The translations under genes and the position numbers were made by a program. The notes under the pieces are model-generated. The model was not told where the DNA came from. It searched no databases and was given only the letters and a program-made list of their open reading frames with translations. A DNA stretch of 25,090 nt from DASYXW01 sp035934405 (GTDB lineage Bacteria > Acidobacteriota > Terriglobia > UBA7540): contig DASYXW010000038.1 in NCBI GenBank assembly GCA_035934405.1, forward strand, positions 1 to 25,090. Direction: 5' to 3'. Within the stretch, counting starts at the first letter, position 1. Each line of letters starts with the position of its first letter. Shown here piece after piece: positions 1 through 8,454 of the stretch.

Positions 1-55
1 CTCAAATCTCCTGCGCCCACACCAGATAGGGACCGAACTGTCTCGCGACGTTCTG

Positions 56-102
<47 letters not shown>

Positions 103-116
103 AACCTTCTACAGCT

Positions 117-152
<36 letters not shown>

Positions 153-179
153 GGGGCGTCGATGTGAACTCTTGGCCCC

Positions 180-254
<75 letters not shown>

Positions 255-372
255 GGTCCCACTTTCGTGCCTGCTTGACTTGTAGGTCTCGCAGTCAGCC
301 TGGCTTATGCCCTTGCACTCGACAGCGGGTTTCCAATCCGCCTGAGCCAAGCTTCGAGCGCCTCCGTTACAT

Positions 373-408
<36 letters not shown>

Positions 409-558
409 AGCCGTGTTCTCGATCCGGATTACGGACCGGAGTTAGACCCACAGAATCGTCAGGGTGGTATCTCACCGTTGGCTCCCCAGGACCCGAAAAT
501 CCTGGTTCAAAGCCTCCCACCTATGCTGCGCAGACCATCCCATAAGTCAGGGCTAGGG

Positions 559-591
<33 letters not shown>

Positions 592-662
592 GTGCGGGTA
601 ACCGGCATCTTCACCGGTACTACAAATTCGCTGAGTCACTCGCCACGACAGTCGCTCCATCG

Positions 663-754
<92 letters not shown>

Positions 755-1463
755 GTTCAAAGCTTCTCCAGATTGCTCCAGATGACCTCTCCCTTTAACC
801 TTCCGGCACCGGGCAGGCGTCAGCCCCTATACGTCGTTTTCGACTTAGCAGAGACCTGTGTTTTTGTTAAACAGTCGCGGAGCGCGATTCACTGCGGCCC
901 CCTCGGGCTATAAACCCTAGCGGGGCACTCCTTCTCCCGAAGTTACGGAGTTAATTTGCCTAGTTCCTGAGCGAGTGTTCTCTCAAGCGCCTGTGGATAT
1001 TCACCTCGTCTACCTGTGTCGGTTTGGGGTACGGTTGCCCCTGGGACTCCTTAGCGGCTTTTCTTGGCAGTGAGACCTCGCGAACTTTACGGGGACAAGT
1101 CCCCTCGTCACGCCCCTCAGAGTGGCTTTGAACCAACCGGGTGGACTTCCCTGCCCGATTCTCCTCGAAACGCAAATCGCCATCCATCAGACGACTCCGC
1201 TAGCCTGCTGCGTCCCCGCTTCGTAATAACGCCCCAGTTGCAGTCACGGAATGTTAACCGTGTGTCCATCAGCTACGCCTTTCGGCCTCGCCTTAGGGAC
1301 CGACTGACCCTGAGCGGATTAACCTTTCTCAGGAAACCTTAGACTTTCGGCGCGGAGGGTTCCCACCTCCGTTATCGCTACTTATGCCGGCAGGGTCTCT
1401 TGACTACGGTCCACGAGCCCTCACGGTCTCGCTTCAAACTGTAGTCAACGCTCCCCTACCAGA

Positions 1464-1599
1464 CCGTGGCGCACAACGCGCGCCATTGATTCATTGAGTC
1501 ATCGGGTCATTGATTCATTGAAGGAAATCCTCTCTTGCCTTCAATGGCTCAATAACTCAATCACCCCAATCACTCAATGGCGCGTGTAGCGCGCCACGG
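1464..1599 (-). other. Intervening-sequence-like hairpin in 23S helix 45
   Basis: Between the conserved blocks GAAGCTGCGG and GTAGGGGAGCG (E. coli about 1160-1190, helix 45) the gene carries about 136 nt where E. coli has about 20-25. The ends are perfectly complementary (CCGTGGCGC at 1464-1472, GCGCCACGG at 1591-1599). The arms continue as an imperfect stem built from CATTGA/TCATTG-type repeats, capped near 1525-1535. Helix 45 is one of the two classical sites of 23S intervening sequences in other bacteria, where RNase III cuts the stem and leaves fragmented 23S. Cleavage here is inferred. No protein is encoded in it. Confidence 0.85.
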
Positions 1600-1657
1600 A
1601 ATCCGCAGCTTCGGTAAATGGCTTGAGCCCCGTTGAATTATCGGCGCAGAACCACTC

Positions 1658-1722
<65 letters not shown>

Positions 1723-2240
1723 AGCGATTCCACTTCCTTTCCCACTTAGCCATTGCTTTGGGACCTTAGCTGGCGGTCTGGGCTATTTCCCTCTCGACAA
1801 TGAAGCTTAGCCCCCACTGTCTGACTCCCGGACTGCGCTTCACGGCATTCGAAGTTTAGTTGGATTTGGTATCCGTTAACGGACCCTAGTCCATCTAGTT
1901 CTCTACCACCGTGAGCGACCATCCGAGGCTAGCCCTAAAGCTATTTCGGGGAGAACGAGCTATCACGAAATTTGATTGGCCTTTCACTCCTACCCTCAGT
2001 TCATCTGAGCTGTTTTCAACCAACACCAGTTCGGGCCTCCGGCCGCGGTTAAGCGGCTTTCACCCTGACCAAGGGTAGATCATCTCGCTTCGCGTCTATT
2101 CCTCGCCACTTGTCGCCCTATTCAGACTCGCTTTCGCTACGGCTCACTCCCTCGCCTTGCGACGAGATCATCGTTTAACCTTGCGACGAAGAATAACTAG
2201 CCGGCTCATTATGCAATAGGCACGCCGTCAGGCTTGCCCA

Positions 2241-2285
2241 CCCCCTTTCAAATCTCAAATGTCAAATTTGAGATCTCAAAGGGGG
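2241..2285 (-). other. Intervening-sequence-like hairpin in 23S helix 25
   Basis: In the segment corresponding to E. coli about 533-560 (helix 25) there is a 45-nt hairpin. It is closed by CCCCCTTT (2241-2248) and AAAGGGGG (2278-2285), and its interior CAAATCTCAAAT pairs with ATTTGAGATCT. Helix 25 is the other classical intervening-sequence site. The arm shares the 15-mer TTTCAAATCTCAAAT (2246-2260) with the third insertion at 2617-2631. Whether the RNA is cleaved cannot be told from sequence. Confidence 0.75.
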
Positions 2286-2615
2286 CGGACGTGGCCCTTC
2301 GACTGCTTGTAGGCATACGGTTTCAGGTACTTTTAACTCCCCTCGCAGGGGTTCTTTTCACCTTTCCCTCGCGGTACTAGTTCACTATCGGTCGCCAGCA
2401 CGTATTTAGCCTTACGGGATGGTCCCCGTGGATTCCCGCAGGGTTTCTCGTGCCCCGCGGTACTCAGGAACGCGCGTTCGAGTCCGGTCAGCTTTCACCT
2501 ACGTGGCTATCACACTCTATGGCCGACTTTTCCAAGTCGTTCGATTAGCCGCCGGATTGGTAACTCGATGGCTCTACACCGACGCGCGCCCTACAACCCC
2601 GGACGCTCCTCTCGA

Positions 2616-2638
2616 ATTTCAAATCTCAAATTTGAAAT
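2616..2638 (-). other. Third AT-rich hairpin insertion in 23S domain I
   Basis: A perfect 9-bp stem (ATTTCAAAT at 2616-2624, ATTTGAAAT at 2630-2638) with a 5-nt loop sits in the variable part of domain I, corresponding to roughly E. coli 270-350 (helices 16-18). Its surroundings are GC-rich rRNA, so the AT-rich block stands out. It contains the same 15-mer TTTCAAATCTCAAAT as the helix-25 insertion. The exact borders of the insertion are uncertain because this region varies between taxa. Confidence 0.6.
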
Positions 2639-2956
2639 CCGGGTGGAACGCCCGGTTTGGGCTTTTCCGCGTTCGCTCGCCGCTACTAGCGGAATCACTG
2701 TTGTTTTCTCTTCCTCCAGGTACTGAGATGGTTCACTTCCCTGGGTTGGCTCGCACCCGCCTATGTATTCAGCGGGCCGTTCCCGATGTTGACATCGGGA
2801 GGGTTTCCCCATTCGGAAATCCCCGGATCATAAGGTGTTTCCCCTTCCCCGAGGCTTATCGCAGGTAACCACGTCCTTCTTCGCCGTCTGGCGCCAAGGC
2901 ATCCACCGTACGCCCTTAGTAGCTTGACCATAAAATCTGCTCAACACACAAAACCA

Positions 2957-2987
2957 GGAGTCAGGATCTGGGAGTCAGGATTCAGGA
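2957..2987. repeat. Short direct repeats next to the 23S 5' end
   Basis: GGAGTCAGGAT occurs at 2957-2967 and 2971-2981 (14-nt period), followed by a partial TTCAGGA unit. A second simple tract of CCGAACCCCGAGCCCCGAA type follows at about 2992-3010. Both lie within 30-80 nt of the mature 23S 5' end, where the processing stem would normally form. They resemble the low-complexity repeat types in the 23S insertions and at 11322-11366. Confidence 0.6.
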
Positions 2988-3100
2988 AAGCCCGAACCCC
3001 GAGCCCCGAATTCCGGATCCCGGCTGTTTTGCAGATTCGCCTTCGTTGTTATCTGCCTGGATCCACTCCAGACAGATGAGCACATGTAGACGCCGCACTA

Positions 3101-3120
3101 TTCAGTTTTCAAAGATCGTT
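3101..3120 (-). promoter_or_regulatory. boxA-like antitermination element of the 23S leader
   Basis: On the minus strand this reads AACGATCTTTGAAAACTGAA. It matches the GTTCTTTGAAAACTG-type boxA region found in many bacterial rRNA spacers a short distance before 23S. It lies about 180 nt upstream of the 23S 5' end. This supports reading 2930 to about 3480 as an rRNA leader or spacer and not as protein-coding DNA. NusB/S10 binding is inferred from the family of elements. Confidence 0.6.
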
Positions 3121-3197
3121 GAGTACCGAAAGCCAGCGCGTAGGCCGCCTCCGATCTCACGCCCTATTCCGTTTTGCCGGCAGGTGCCGGTTCGCGT

Positions 3198-3250
3198 CGT
3201 TGGGTTTGATCATCGCTCCTGAAATCCCGGAGCGAAGGTCAAAACCAACG
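3198..3250 (-). other. Long stem-loop in the 23S leader
   Basis: CGTTGGGTTTGA (3198-3209) pairs with TCAAAACCAACG (3239-3250) at 11 of 12 positions. An inner perfect stem CGCTCC/GGAGCG (3214-3219, 3229-3234) sits inside it. The element is about 310 nt upstream of the 5' end of the 23S gene. It lacks a T-run on the minus strand, so a simple terminator is unlikely. It may be a processing or leader structure. Confidence 0.5.
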
Positions 3251-3484
3251 CGGTTGAACGACTCAAAGTTGGACGATTCAAGCCACCCGCCCAGAACATC
3301 ATCTTCCGAGCGAAAGAAGAACCCGGCGCTTTAGTGCTGATACAGGGCCGGTGCGGACTGTCGTGCTTTGAATCTGAGGAACTGAAACAGGCAGGACCTT
3401 TTCCTTGCGGGAGACCTACTCGCCTCAATCCCCTAACCGAAAACCCTTATCGTATTTACCTCCTGATAGCCGCCACCGGAAACC

Positions 3485-3513
3485 ATGATAACCGAAACTA
3501 CGGCGCAGGTCAA
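3485..3513 (-). promoter_or_regulatory. Putative sigma70 promoter of the 23S unit
   Basis: The minus strand has TTGACC (3513-3508), an exact 17-nt spacer, and TATCAT (3490-3485). The predicted start is near 3478, about 550 nt upstream of the 23S 5' end and about 360 nt upstream of the boxA-like element. No 16S gene lies between this site and 23S. It is the best promoter I see in the 2930-3721 interval, which otherwise holds only the leader elements listed and no supported gene or tRNA. Confidence 0.45.
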
Positions 3514-3668
3514 GCCTTGATTTCCTGATCCTGCTCCTCCGCTGTGCCCTCTACTGGAACCTCGTCTCCGGCGACGAACTAAGACCTTAACACCGCTGTA
3601 AAGTAAATGCAAGAGAAATCTTGGGGTAGCCATAAGAAATTTGTTTCCCCGCCGAGCGCACACAAGAA

Positions 3669-3695
3669 CGTCATTCCCGCGTAAGCGGAAATCCC
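3669..3695. repeat. Dispersed imperfect palindrome, copy 1
   Basis: The sequence CGTCATTCCCGCGTAAGCGG and the following AAATCCC form an imperfect hairpin of TTCCGC/GCGGGAA type. A decayed second copy lies at 20883-20905. The pattern matches the widespread class of short extragenic repeats with a TTCCCGCG(A)AAGCGGGAA core. It sits in the spacer downstream of the FG-GAP gene. The rest of 3514-3721 shows nothing else recognisable. Confidence 0.55.
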
Positions 3696-3721
3696 AACGG
3701 CACCGCGAGGGCGGCGTTTCT

Positions 3722-5791
3722 TTAAGTCCCCGAGCCCGACAACGCCACCGTCTGCGGGCTGGCGCCACCGTTGTCGAAGATGTTCAGTGTTGCAGTCTCT
3801 CTCCCCTTGGCCTTTGGGGTGAAGGTGATGCTGAACGTACAGCTTCCGCGCGGGGGAACACTCGTCCCGCATGTATTGGTCTGCGCAAAGGCCCCGGTGT
3901 TGAAGCCTGAGAACTTGATGCTCCCGATGTTGACCGTACCGACAGAGGCAGCGTTCGTAAACGTCACCGTCATCGCGCTGCTGGTAGTGCCCACCGGCAC
4001 CGCGCCGAAGTTCAGGCTGGTGGGAGATAGCTTGACAAGAGTCGCGGTCCCTGTGAGCGAGACTGCCTGCGGGCTGCCTGGCGCATTATCGGCGATGCTG
4101 ACCGCTCCCGTGCGAGTACCCTTCTGCGTGGGCTTGAACTGGGCGGTGATGGCGCAACTTGCGCCGGGTGGCACGCTGGCGCCGCAAGCGTTGCTCTCGA
4201 CGAAGTTACCGCTCACTGCAACGCTCGTAATGCTCAGAGCCGCGTTGCCTGTGTTGCTCAGCGTCGTGTTCTGCTTGCCGCTGACCGTGCCCACCAGTTG
4301 TGTACCAAAAGTCAAGCTGGCTGGGGACAAGGTTGCGACGGGGTTGACTGTTTGGACGAGCACGGACAGCGTGCTGTCGTCGTTAGCGGTAACCAGATCG
4401 AGTTTTCCATCACCGTTGAAATCACCAGCCGCCACCGAAAAGGAACACGGGCCAACGGGATAGTTGATGGCGGGTTGAAAGTTTAGATGCCCATCACCGA
4501 GCAAGATCGAGACCACCGATCCCCCGGTAGCGACCGCCAAATCCAGATTTCCGTCCCCGTTGAAGTCCCCAGTCGTAGCGGAGGAAGCATTGAAATTATC
4601 GGTGGCCAACTCGCCGGCAGGAGAGAAAGTCCCGTCACCGTTTCCCGCTAAAATAGCGACGGTCCGAGCTGAGTTGGGGATGGCCAGGTCCAACTTTGCA
4701 TCTCCGCTGAAGTCCGCGACGGTAATGCCATTGGGGTTCGGGCCGGTCACGTAATCGACGTGCGTTTGGAACGTCCCGTCACCGTTGCCCAAGAGGATCG
4801 ACACAGTGCTATCCACGTAGTTGACCGCTGCCAAGTCGAGTTTCCCATCGCCGTTGAAGTCCCCGGAGGCCACCGCAACAGGATCGAAGCCGGTGCCAAA
4901 TGTTTTGGGAGCTTGGAAGGTTCCGTCACCGTTGCCCAACAGGACTGCGAGGACACCGCTCTGATTATTGCAGCTCGGGTCACTGCCGCAACTGTTGACT
5001 GCCGCCAAATCCAGTTTTCCGTCGCCGTTAAAGTCGGCTGTTGCTACGGAGTGGGGGAAAATGCCCGCTGTGCTGTAGTCCACGTGCGGACCAAATGTTC
5101 CATCACCGTTGCCAAGAAGAACGGACACCAGGCCGTTAGCACAGGGAGGCTCGGCGCAGTTGTTAGCTGCCACGGCTAGGTCGAGCTTTCCGTCGCCATT
5201 GAAGTCGCCCACGGCCAGCCCGGACGGACCCACAGCAGTCGCATAGTCGACGCGTGGCTGAAACGTTCCGTCACCGTTGCCGAGGAAAATTGACACCGTG
5301 TTCGCGACGATGTTGGCGACTGCCAAGTCCTGCTTCCCATCGCCGTTGAAATCGGCAGCGACGACGAAGAAAGGTATCGCAGCGGCCGCGTAACTGGTTC
5401 CGTTAAACAACAAAGGCAAGGGCTGTAAGGCGTCGACTTGAACCATCTGCGGGTTCGAGGTGCCTCCACCGGGGCCGGGGTTCACCACCGTTACGGAAGC
5501 CGTCTGGGGAGTGCCAGCGTTGCCGGCCGGCACCGACGCGGTCAGTTGTGAACCGCTGACAAAGGTCGTGGCCAGCGGCGTGGCGTTCCAGTTGACGATC
5601 GACCCCGACAAAAAGCCAGTGCCGTTCACGGTGAGCGTGAATCCCGCGCCGCCCGGCGCGACGGTCTCCGGCACCGTAGGTTGGTTGACAAATGGCACCT
5701 GGCTCGTTTGCGCTGAACCGGTGAGGGCCGAACTACCCAAAACGACAAGCCCCAACATCACCAGCGGCGTGAGGTGTTTGCTCTCAGGCAT
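3722..5791 (-). CDS. Secreted FG-GAP repeat / Hydin-domain protein
   Basis: A predicted 689-residue exported protein. Residues 1 to about 28 form a signal peptide ending near SSALTGSAQ. Residues about 35-118 look like an IPT/TIG-type immunoglobulin-like domain. From about 145 to 480 there are seven FG-GAP/VCBS blades carrying DFNGDGKLDL-type Ca2+-binding loops and GNGDGTF motifs; blade five is degenerate (DFSGDAKLDL). Two ASPM/SPD-2/Hydin (choice-of-anchor D) domains follow at about 485-585 and 586-689, each with a Cys pair (ACGASV...SCAI and TCGTSV...SCTF). Seven blades would fit one beta-propeller. The start at 5791 is chosen because AAGGAG (5805-5800) precedes it at good spacing and the signal peptide then begins correctly; an upstream start at 5845 would overlap the upstream-gene spacer. 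It lies 62 nt behind the beta-helix gene. Such proteins are typically adhesive or surface-exposed; no enzymatic role is visible. Confidence 0.9.
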   Translation of the reverse strand: MPESKHLTPLVMLGLVVLGSSALTGSAQTSQVPFVNQPTVPETVAPGGAGFTLTVNGTGFLSGSIVNWNATPLATTFVSGSQLTASVPAGNAGTPQTASVTVVNPGPGGGTSNPQMVQVDALQPLPLLFNGTSYAAAAIPFFVVAADFNGDGKQDLAVANIVANTVSIFLGNGDGTFQPRVDYATAVGPSGLAVGDFNGDGKLDLAVAANNCAEPPCANGLVSVLLGNGDGTFGPHVDYSTAGIFPHSVATADFNGDGKLDLAAVNSCGSDPSCNNQSGVLAVLLGNGDGTFQAPKTFGTGFDPVAVASGDFNGDGKLDLAAVNYVDSTVSILLGNGDGTFQTHVDYVTGPNPNGITVADFSGDAKLDLAIPNSARTVAILAGNGDGTFSPAGELATDNFNASSATTGDFNGDGNLDLAVATGGSVVSILLGDGHLNFQPAINYPVGPCSFSVAAGDFNGDGKLDLVTANDDSTLSVLVQTVNPVATLSPASLTFGTQLVGTVSGKQNTTLSNTGNAALSITSVAVSGNFVESNACGASVPPGASCAITAQFKPTQKGTRTGAVSIADNAPGSPQAVSLTGTATLVKLSPTSLNFGAVPVGTTSSAMTVTFTNAASVGTVNIGSIKFSGFNTGAFAQTNTCGTSVPPRGSCTFSITFTPKAKGRETATLNIFDNGGASPQTVALSGSGT

Positions 5792-5822
5792 TGGTTTGTC
5801 TCCTTTTAAGTAATCGCAGTGG

Positions 5823-5841
5823 CTGCACTTAGGGAGTGCAG
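5823..5841 (-). other. Intercistronic hairpin between the two secreted-protein genes
   Basis: CTGCACT (5823-5829) and AGTGCAG (5835-5841) form a perfect 7-bp stem with a 5-nt loop in the 62-nt gap between the beta-helix gene and the FG-GAP gene. No T-run follows, so it is more likely an mRNA-stability or processing element than a terminator. Confidence 0.45.
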
Positions 5842-5853
5842 ACATCGCGTCGT

Positions 5854-8292
5854 CTAGTTCAACTCCTCAACCGTGAGAAGGCGCAGCAGCGCCGTATTTC
5901 CAGCCGTCATGGCTCCGAAGGTCACTGTAACCTCGAGCGTTTGTGCTACGGTGGTGTCGAAGGTTACGGGTTGAGTGACTGTGTTCGCCGGGCCTACCAC
6001 CGCAAGACCGGGAAGGTTCGCTGTGTCCATCGTGCCGGTGCCGCCTGTAGATACACAGCGCAGGATGAATGATGAACCCGAGCTTTGCGTAGTGCTAATT
6101 GGGGGTTTGTTAGCTATGCTGGCGTACAAAGGTACTTCCACTGGCCCCGTCTTCAGAAAAGCGAGTTTGAATAAGAAAGAGACTGCCGTCCCAGGAGTCA
6201 CCTCTTGAACCACGGCGGAGACACGGACCGCCTTTCTCGCCGTCCAGTACCCAGCGGGAAACACGTAGGTCGTCGCGAACGGCGTCTCCGTAGTGCCGAC
6301 AGTTCCGGCGTCGATAGGGCTCCCGCTCGGACCCTGGATGGAGACACCTCGAACCATCGTCGCCGTGGCGCTGCTGGAGCTTCCTCCTAGAGTCTCTCCC
6401 ACCACCGGGGCGTTCGCCGTAGAATCGTAAGCGATAGCTCCATTCGACGTGGGCGTGGCGTTAGGAGCGACAGGAACGACCAGGGTTCCTGTAAAGGTAG
6501 ATGTGTTGGTGGTTCCCCCGGAGGCTCCGAGAACCTGCACGATGTCGTTCGTCCCACCGTCGGAAACTGTTGTCGTTCCATTGTTTGAGGAATAATCCAC
6601 AATGTTGTTGTTTTTCGCTCCTCCGTTGACACTGACATCTGTGGTGAGATTATTGAAGATTCCCTGAACATTGAGAGAAAAAGGTACTTTGGCCGTCAGC
6701 GTGCCACCGAGCGTCACGCCGCCTGTTCCGGGATCATCATAGGTGATCGAGGAGCCGGTCACCGAAGTTACGAGAAAAGTTCCGTCAATCTGTATTTGGG
6801 ACATGCTCGACTTCACTGTTATGATTTGCCCTGCAACGGTCGCCGGAGAAGTTTGTTTACCGATCGTCACGACGCCGCCCGACTTTGTGACGTCGCTGCT
6901 TAGGAAAGTAAAATTGCCCCCGCTCGACGTCATCCCCGCCACGCCGACCTGCACGCCCGTGCCGGCCGGAGTTCCGCTCGTCAGCGCGGAAGACTCGAAC
7001 TTGGCGCTGACGACGCCCGCTGTCAACCCGAGCACACCGACACAGTCCTTGGGCGTTGGGCTGCTGTTGTCCTGGCCGACGTCGAAATGGGTCCCGTAAA
7101 CGCGAATCGCCCCGCTACTCACAATGCCGATGCAAGTGCCGGTCCAGGGTCCTTTGCTTGGTGCGCCGGAGAGGTTGTTTGTGGGAAAAACATCTCCGCC
7201 TAGGAATATGGGGCCGTCCTGCGCACCCTGGCTGCCGTCGTACCAGATCGAATTGTTCTTGCCCTTGTCCTGTAACAAAATGATGTTATTGTTGAAAAGC
7301 GCAGCACCGCCGCCGTATGTAGTAGCTTTCATCCCGTAAGACAGCGATATTGCGTTTGAGTTCACATCCGCCTGCTGCCCGTTAAAATTCTCAAAGCTGC
7401 AGTACGCGATCAGGGCCTCACTGACGCCGTTCATCAAGAGGCCGCCAATCGCAGACCCGTTACTGCTCGTGTCACGAAAGGTGATATTTTCAAGATGGAA
7501 CCCCCCGAGATTAGAGCCGATTGGGGTGCTACCGCCCCCATATACCTGTCCGATGGAAAATATGGTGATCGGCATGGCTGTGATGAGCCGCACGCCGGCC
7601 TGGGCGCTACTCTCTGCCTTGCCCGAGTTCCCCATGCCAATAATCTGAAAACTCGTCTGTGTGGGAAGCGCCACCGCAACGCTCGACACGGAGCTTCCGA
7701 ACATGTAATCGCCGGTGCCGCTACCTCCTGGATTAGGAACATAAATGACGCAGCCCTTAGAAGTGAAGCCGGTGCCAAGATTGCCTGTCCCGTTGGAAGG
7801 CGAAGGGCACGCATTCGCGGCATTGGTAAAGGGAGTGCTGTTATCAGTGCCCCAGGTGATGATGACGTTAGTGGCTGTTCCGCTGCCGGAGATAACCGCG
7901 TTCTTGAAGGTATTGCCGGACTCGGGTGTGTTGACGCTAATGATGGTCGTGAGGAGAGTTAGCGGAGGAGCAGGGGAAATGCCCCCCCCTGCCGCCGTGG
8001 GAATCTCGATGGATTTGCCCAGATCACTGAGAGAGAAAATGCCGTTTCCGCTCACAAGGAGGCCACAAGTCAGGGCGGTTGTGACAAGCGAACAGTTGAC
8101 GGTTGCCACTTGCGCGTCTGCCACCGCACCATAGTTCGTGACGTTGATTGCCGGCAGACTAATAGTACTGCCGGGAACCGTGACGATAGGACTGGGCGCC
8201 TGGGCGTTGCCCGGGCTCGAGAAGGTTAAGTAGAGGCCGAGAGCACAAGCCCCAGCAAGCAGACACACCCCGCCCAACCAGCGCCTAGTCAT
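5854..8292 (-). CDS. Secreted beta-helix, tailspike-like protein
   Basis: 812 residues. A signal peptide (MTRRWLGGVCLLAGACALG..., probable cleavage after NAQA near residue 32) is followed by INVTNYGAVAD at about 50. That motif is the usual entry into pectate-lyase-superfamily (GH28-like) right-handed beta-helices and phage tailspikes. The middle is rich in Gly, Ser, Thr and Asn with helix-rung patterns (LENITFRDTSSNGSAIGG, LIAYCSFENF, ALFNNNIILLQD). The last about 150 residues (ATTYVFPAGYWTARKAVRVS to LRLLTVEELN) look like a separate beta-sandwich of the kind seen at the C-termini of tail-fibre-like proteins; this is my pattern recognition, not a database match. The start at 8292 has GGAGGT five nt upstream. 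The gene looks less GC-rich than its neighbours. No catalytic residues can be assigned, so binding or polysaccharide cleavage are both possible. It is probably co-transcribed with the FG-GAP gene. Confidence 0.8.
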   Translation of the reverse strand: MTRRWLGGVCLLAGACALGLYLTFSSPGNAQAPSPIVTVPGSTISLPAINVTNYGAVADAQVATVNCSLVTTALTCGLLVSGNGIFSLSDLGKSIEIPTAAGGGISPAPPLTLLTTIISVNTPESGNTFKNAVISGSGTATNVIITWGTDNSTPFTNAANACPSPSNGTGNLGTGFTSKGCVIYVPNPGGSGTGDYMFGSSVSSVAVALPTQTSFQIIGMGNSGKAESSAQAGVRLITAMPITIFSIGQVYGGGSTPIGSNLGGFHLENITFRDTSSNGSAIGGLLMNGVSEALIAYCSFENFNGQQADVNSNAISLSYGMKATTYGGGAALFNNNIILLQDKGKNNSIWYDGSQGAQDGPIFLGGDVFPTNNLSGAPSKGPWTGTCIGIVSSGAIRVYGTHFDVGQDNSSPTPKDCVGVLGLTAGVVSAKFESSALTSGTPAGTGVQVGVAGMTSSGGNFTFLSSDVTKSGGVVTIGKQTSPATVAGQIITVKSSMSQIQIDGTFLVTSVTGSSITYDDPGTGGVTLGGTLTAKVPFSLNVQGIFNNLTTDVSVNGGAKNNNIVDYSSNNGTTTVSDGGTNDIVQVLGASGGTTNTSTFTGTLVVPVAPNATPTSNGAIAYDSTANAPVVGETLGGSSSSATATMVRGVSIQGPSGSPIDAGTVGTTETPFATTYVFPAGYWTARKAVRVSAVVQEVTPGTAVSFLFKLAFLKTGPVEVPLYASIANKPPISTTQSSGSSFILRCVSTGGTGTMDTANLPGLAVVGPANTVTQPVTFDTTVAQTLEVTVTFGAMTAGNTALLRLLTVEELN

Positions 8293-8344
8293 CGTCCACC
8301 TCCGTCGTGTCAGCAAGAGACCACCCCCTTAGCGAGTGCCATCA

Positions 8345-8373
8345 GGCATAGCACGGCGAGCCGGCCCTGTCAA
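8345..8373 (-). promoter_or_regulatory. Promoter of the secreted-protein pair
   Basis: The minus strand carries a consensus TTGACA (8373-8368), a 17-nt spacer and TATGCC (8350-8345). The predicted start near 8338 leaves a leader of about 45 nt that contains the GGAGGT ribosome-binding site at 8303-8298. It would drive the beta-helix gene and, by read-through, the FG-GAP gene. Confidence 0.5.
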
Positions 8374-8416
8374 GTATTAGGCTAGCCAATGCCCGCTTGG
8401 TAAAGGCAGGGGGCGG

Positions 8417-8446
8417 TTGTATTCGAGTTTGCTGCCGGAGTAGGAT
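8417..8446 (+). promoter_or_regulatory. Putative promoter of the DinB-like gene
   Basis: TTGTAT (8417-8422), an 18-nt spacer and TAGGAT (8441-8446) lie just before the ATG at 8455. Only eight nt separate the -10 hexamer from the start codon, so transcription would begin at or next to the ATG. A GGGG run at 8447-8450 is a poor, too-close ribosome-binding site. Confidence 0.35.
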
Positions 8447-8454
8447 GGGGAACT

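Noticed and set aside
1..10. CTCAAATCTC at the window start looks like the AT-rich 23S insertion motif.
   Set aside because: GGAGATTTGAG is the normal sequence at this place in many bacterial 23S genes.
3202..3222. GGGTTTGATCATCGCTCCTG resembles the 16S 5' end (AGAGTTTGATCCTGGCTCAG) on the plus strand.
   Set aside because: The match stops after about 20 nt with several mismatches and no further 16S sequence follows; it is part of the leader stem-loop.
4370..5350. Regularly spaced similar DNA blocks (TCACCGTTGCC and CCGTTGAAGTC types), possibly CRISPR-like.
   Set aside because: They encode the FG-GAP blades (GNGDG and FNGDG) of one protein; spacing and divergence are those of a protein repeat, not of a CRISPR array.
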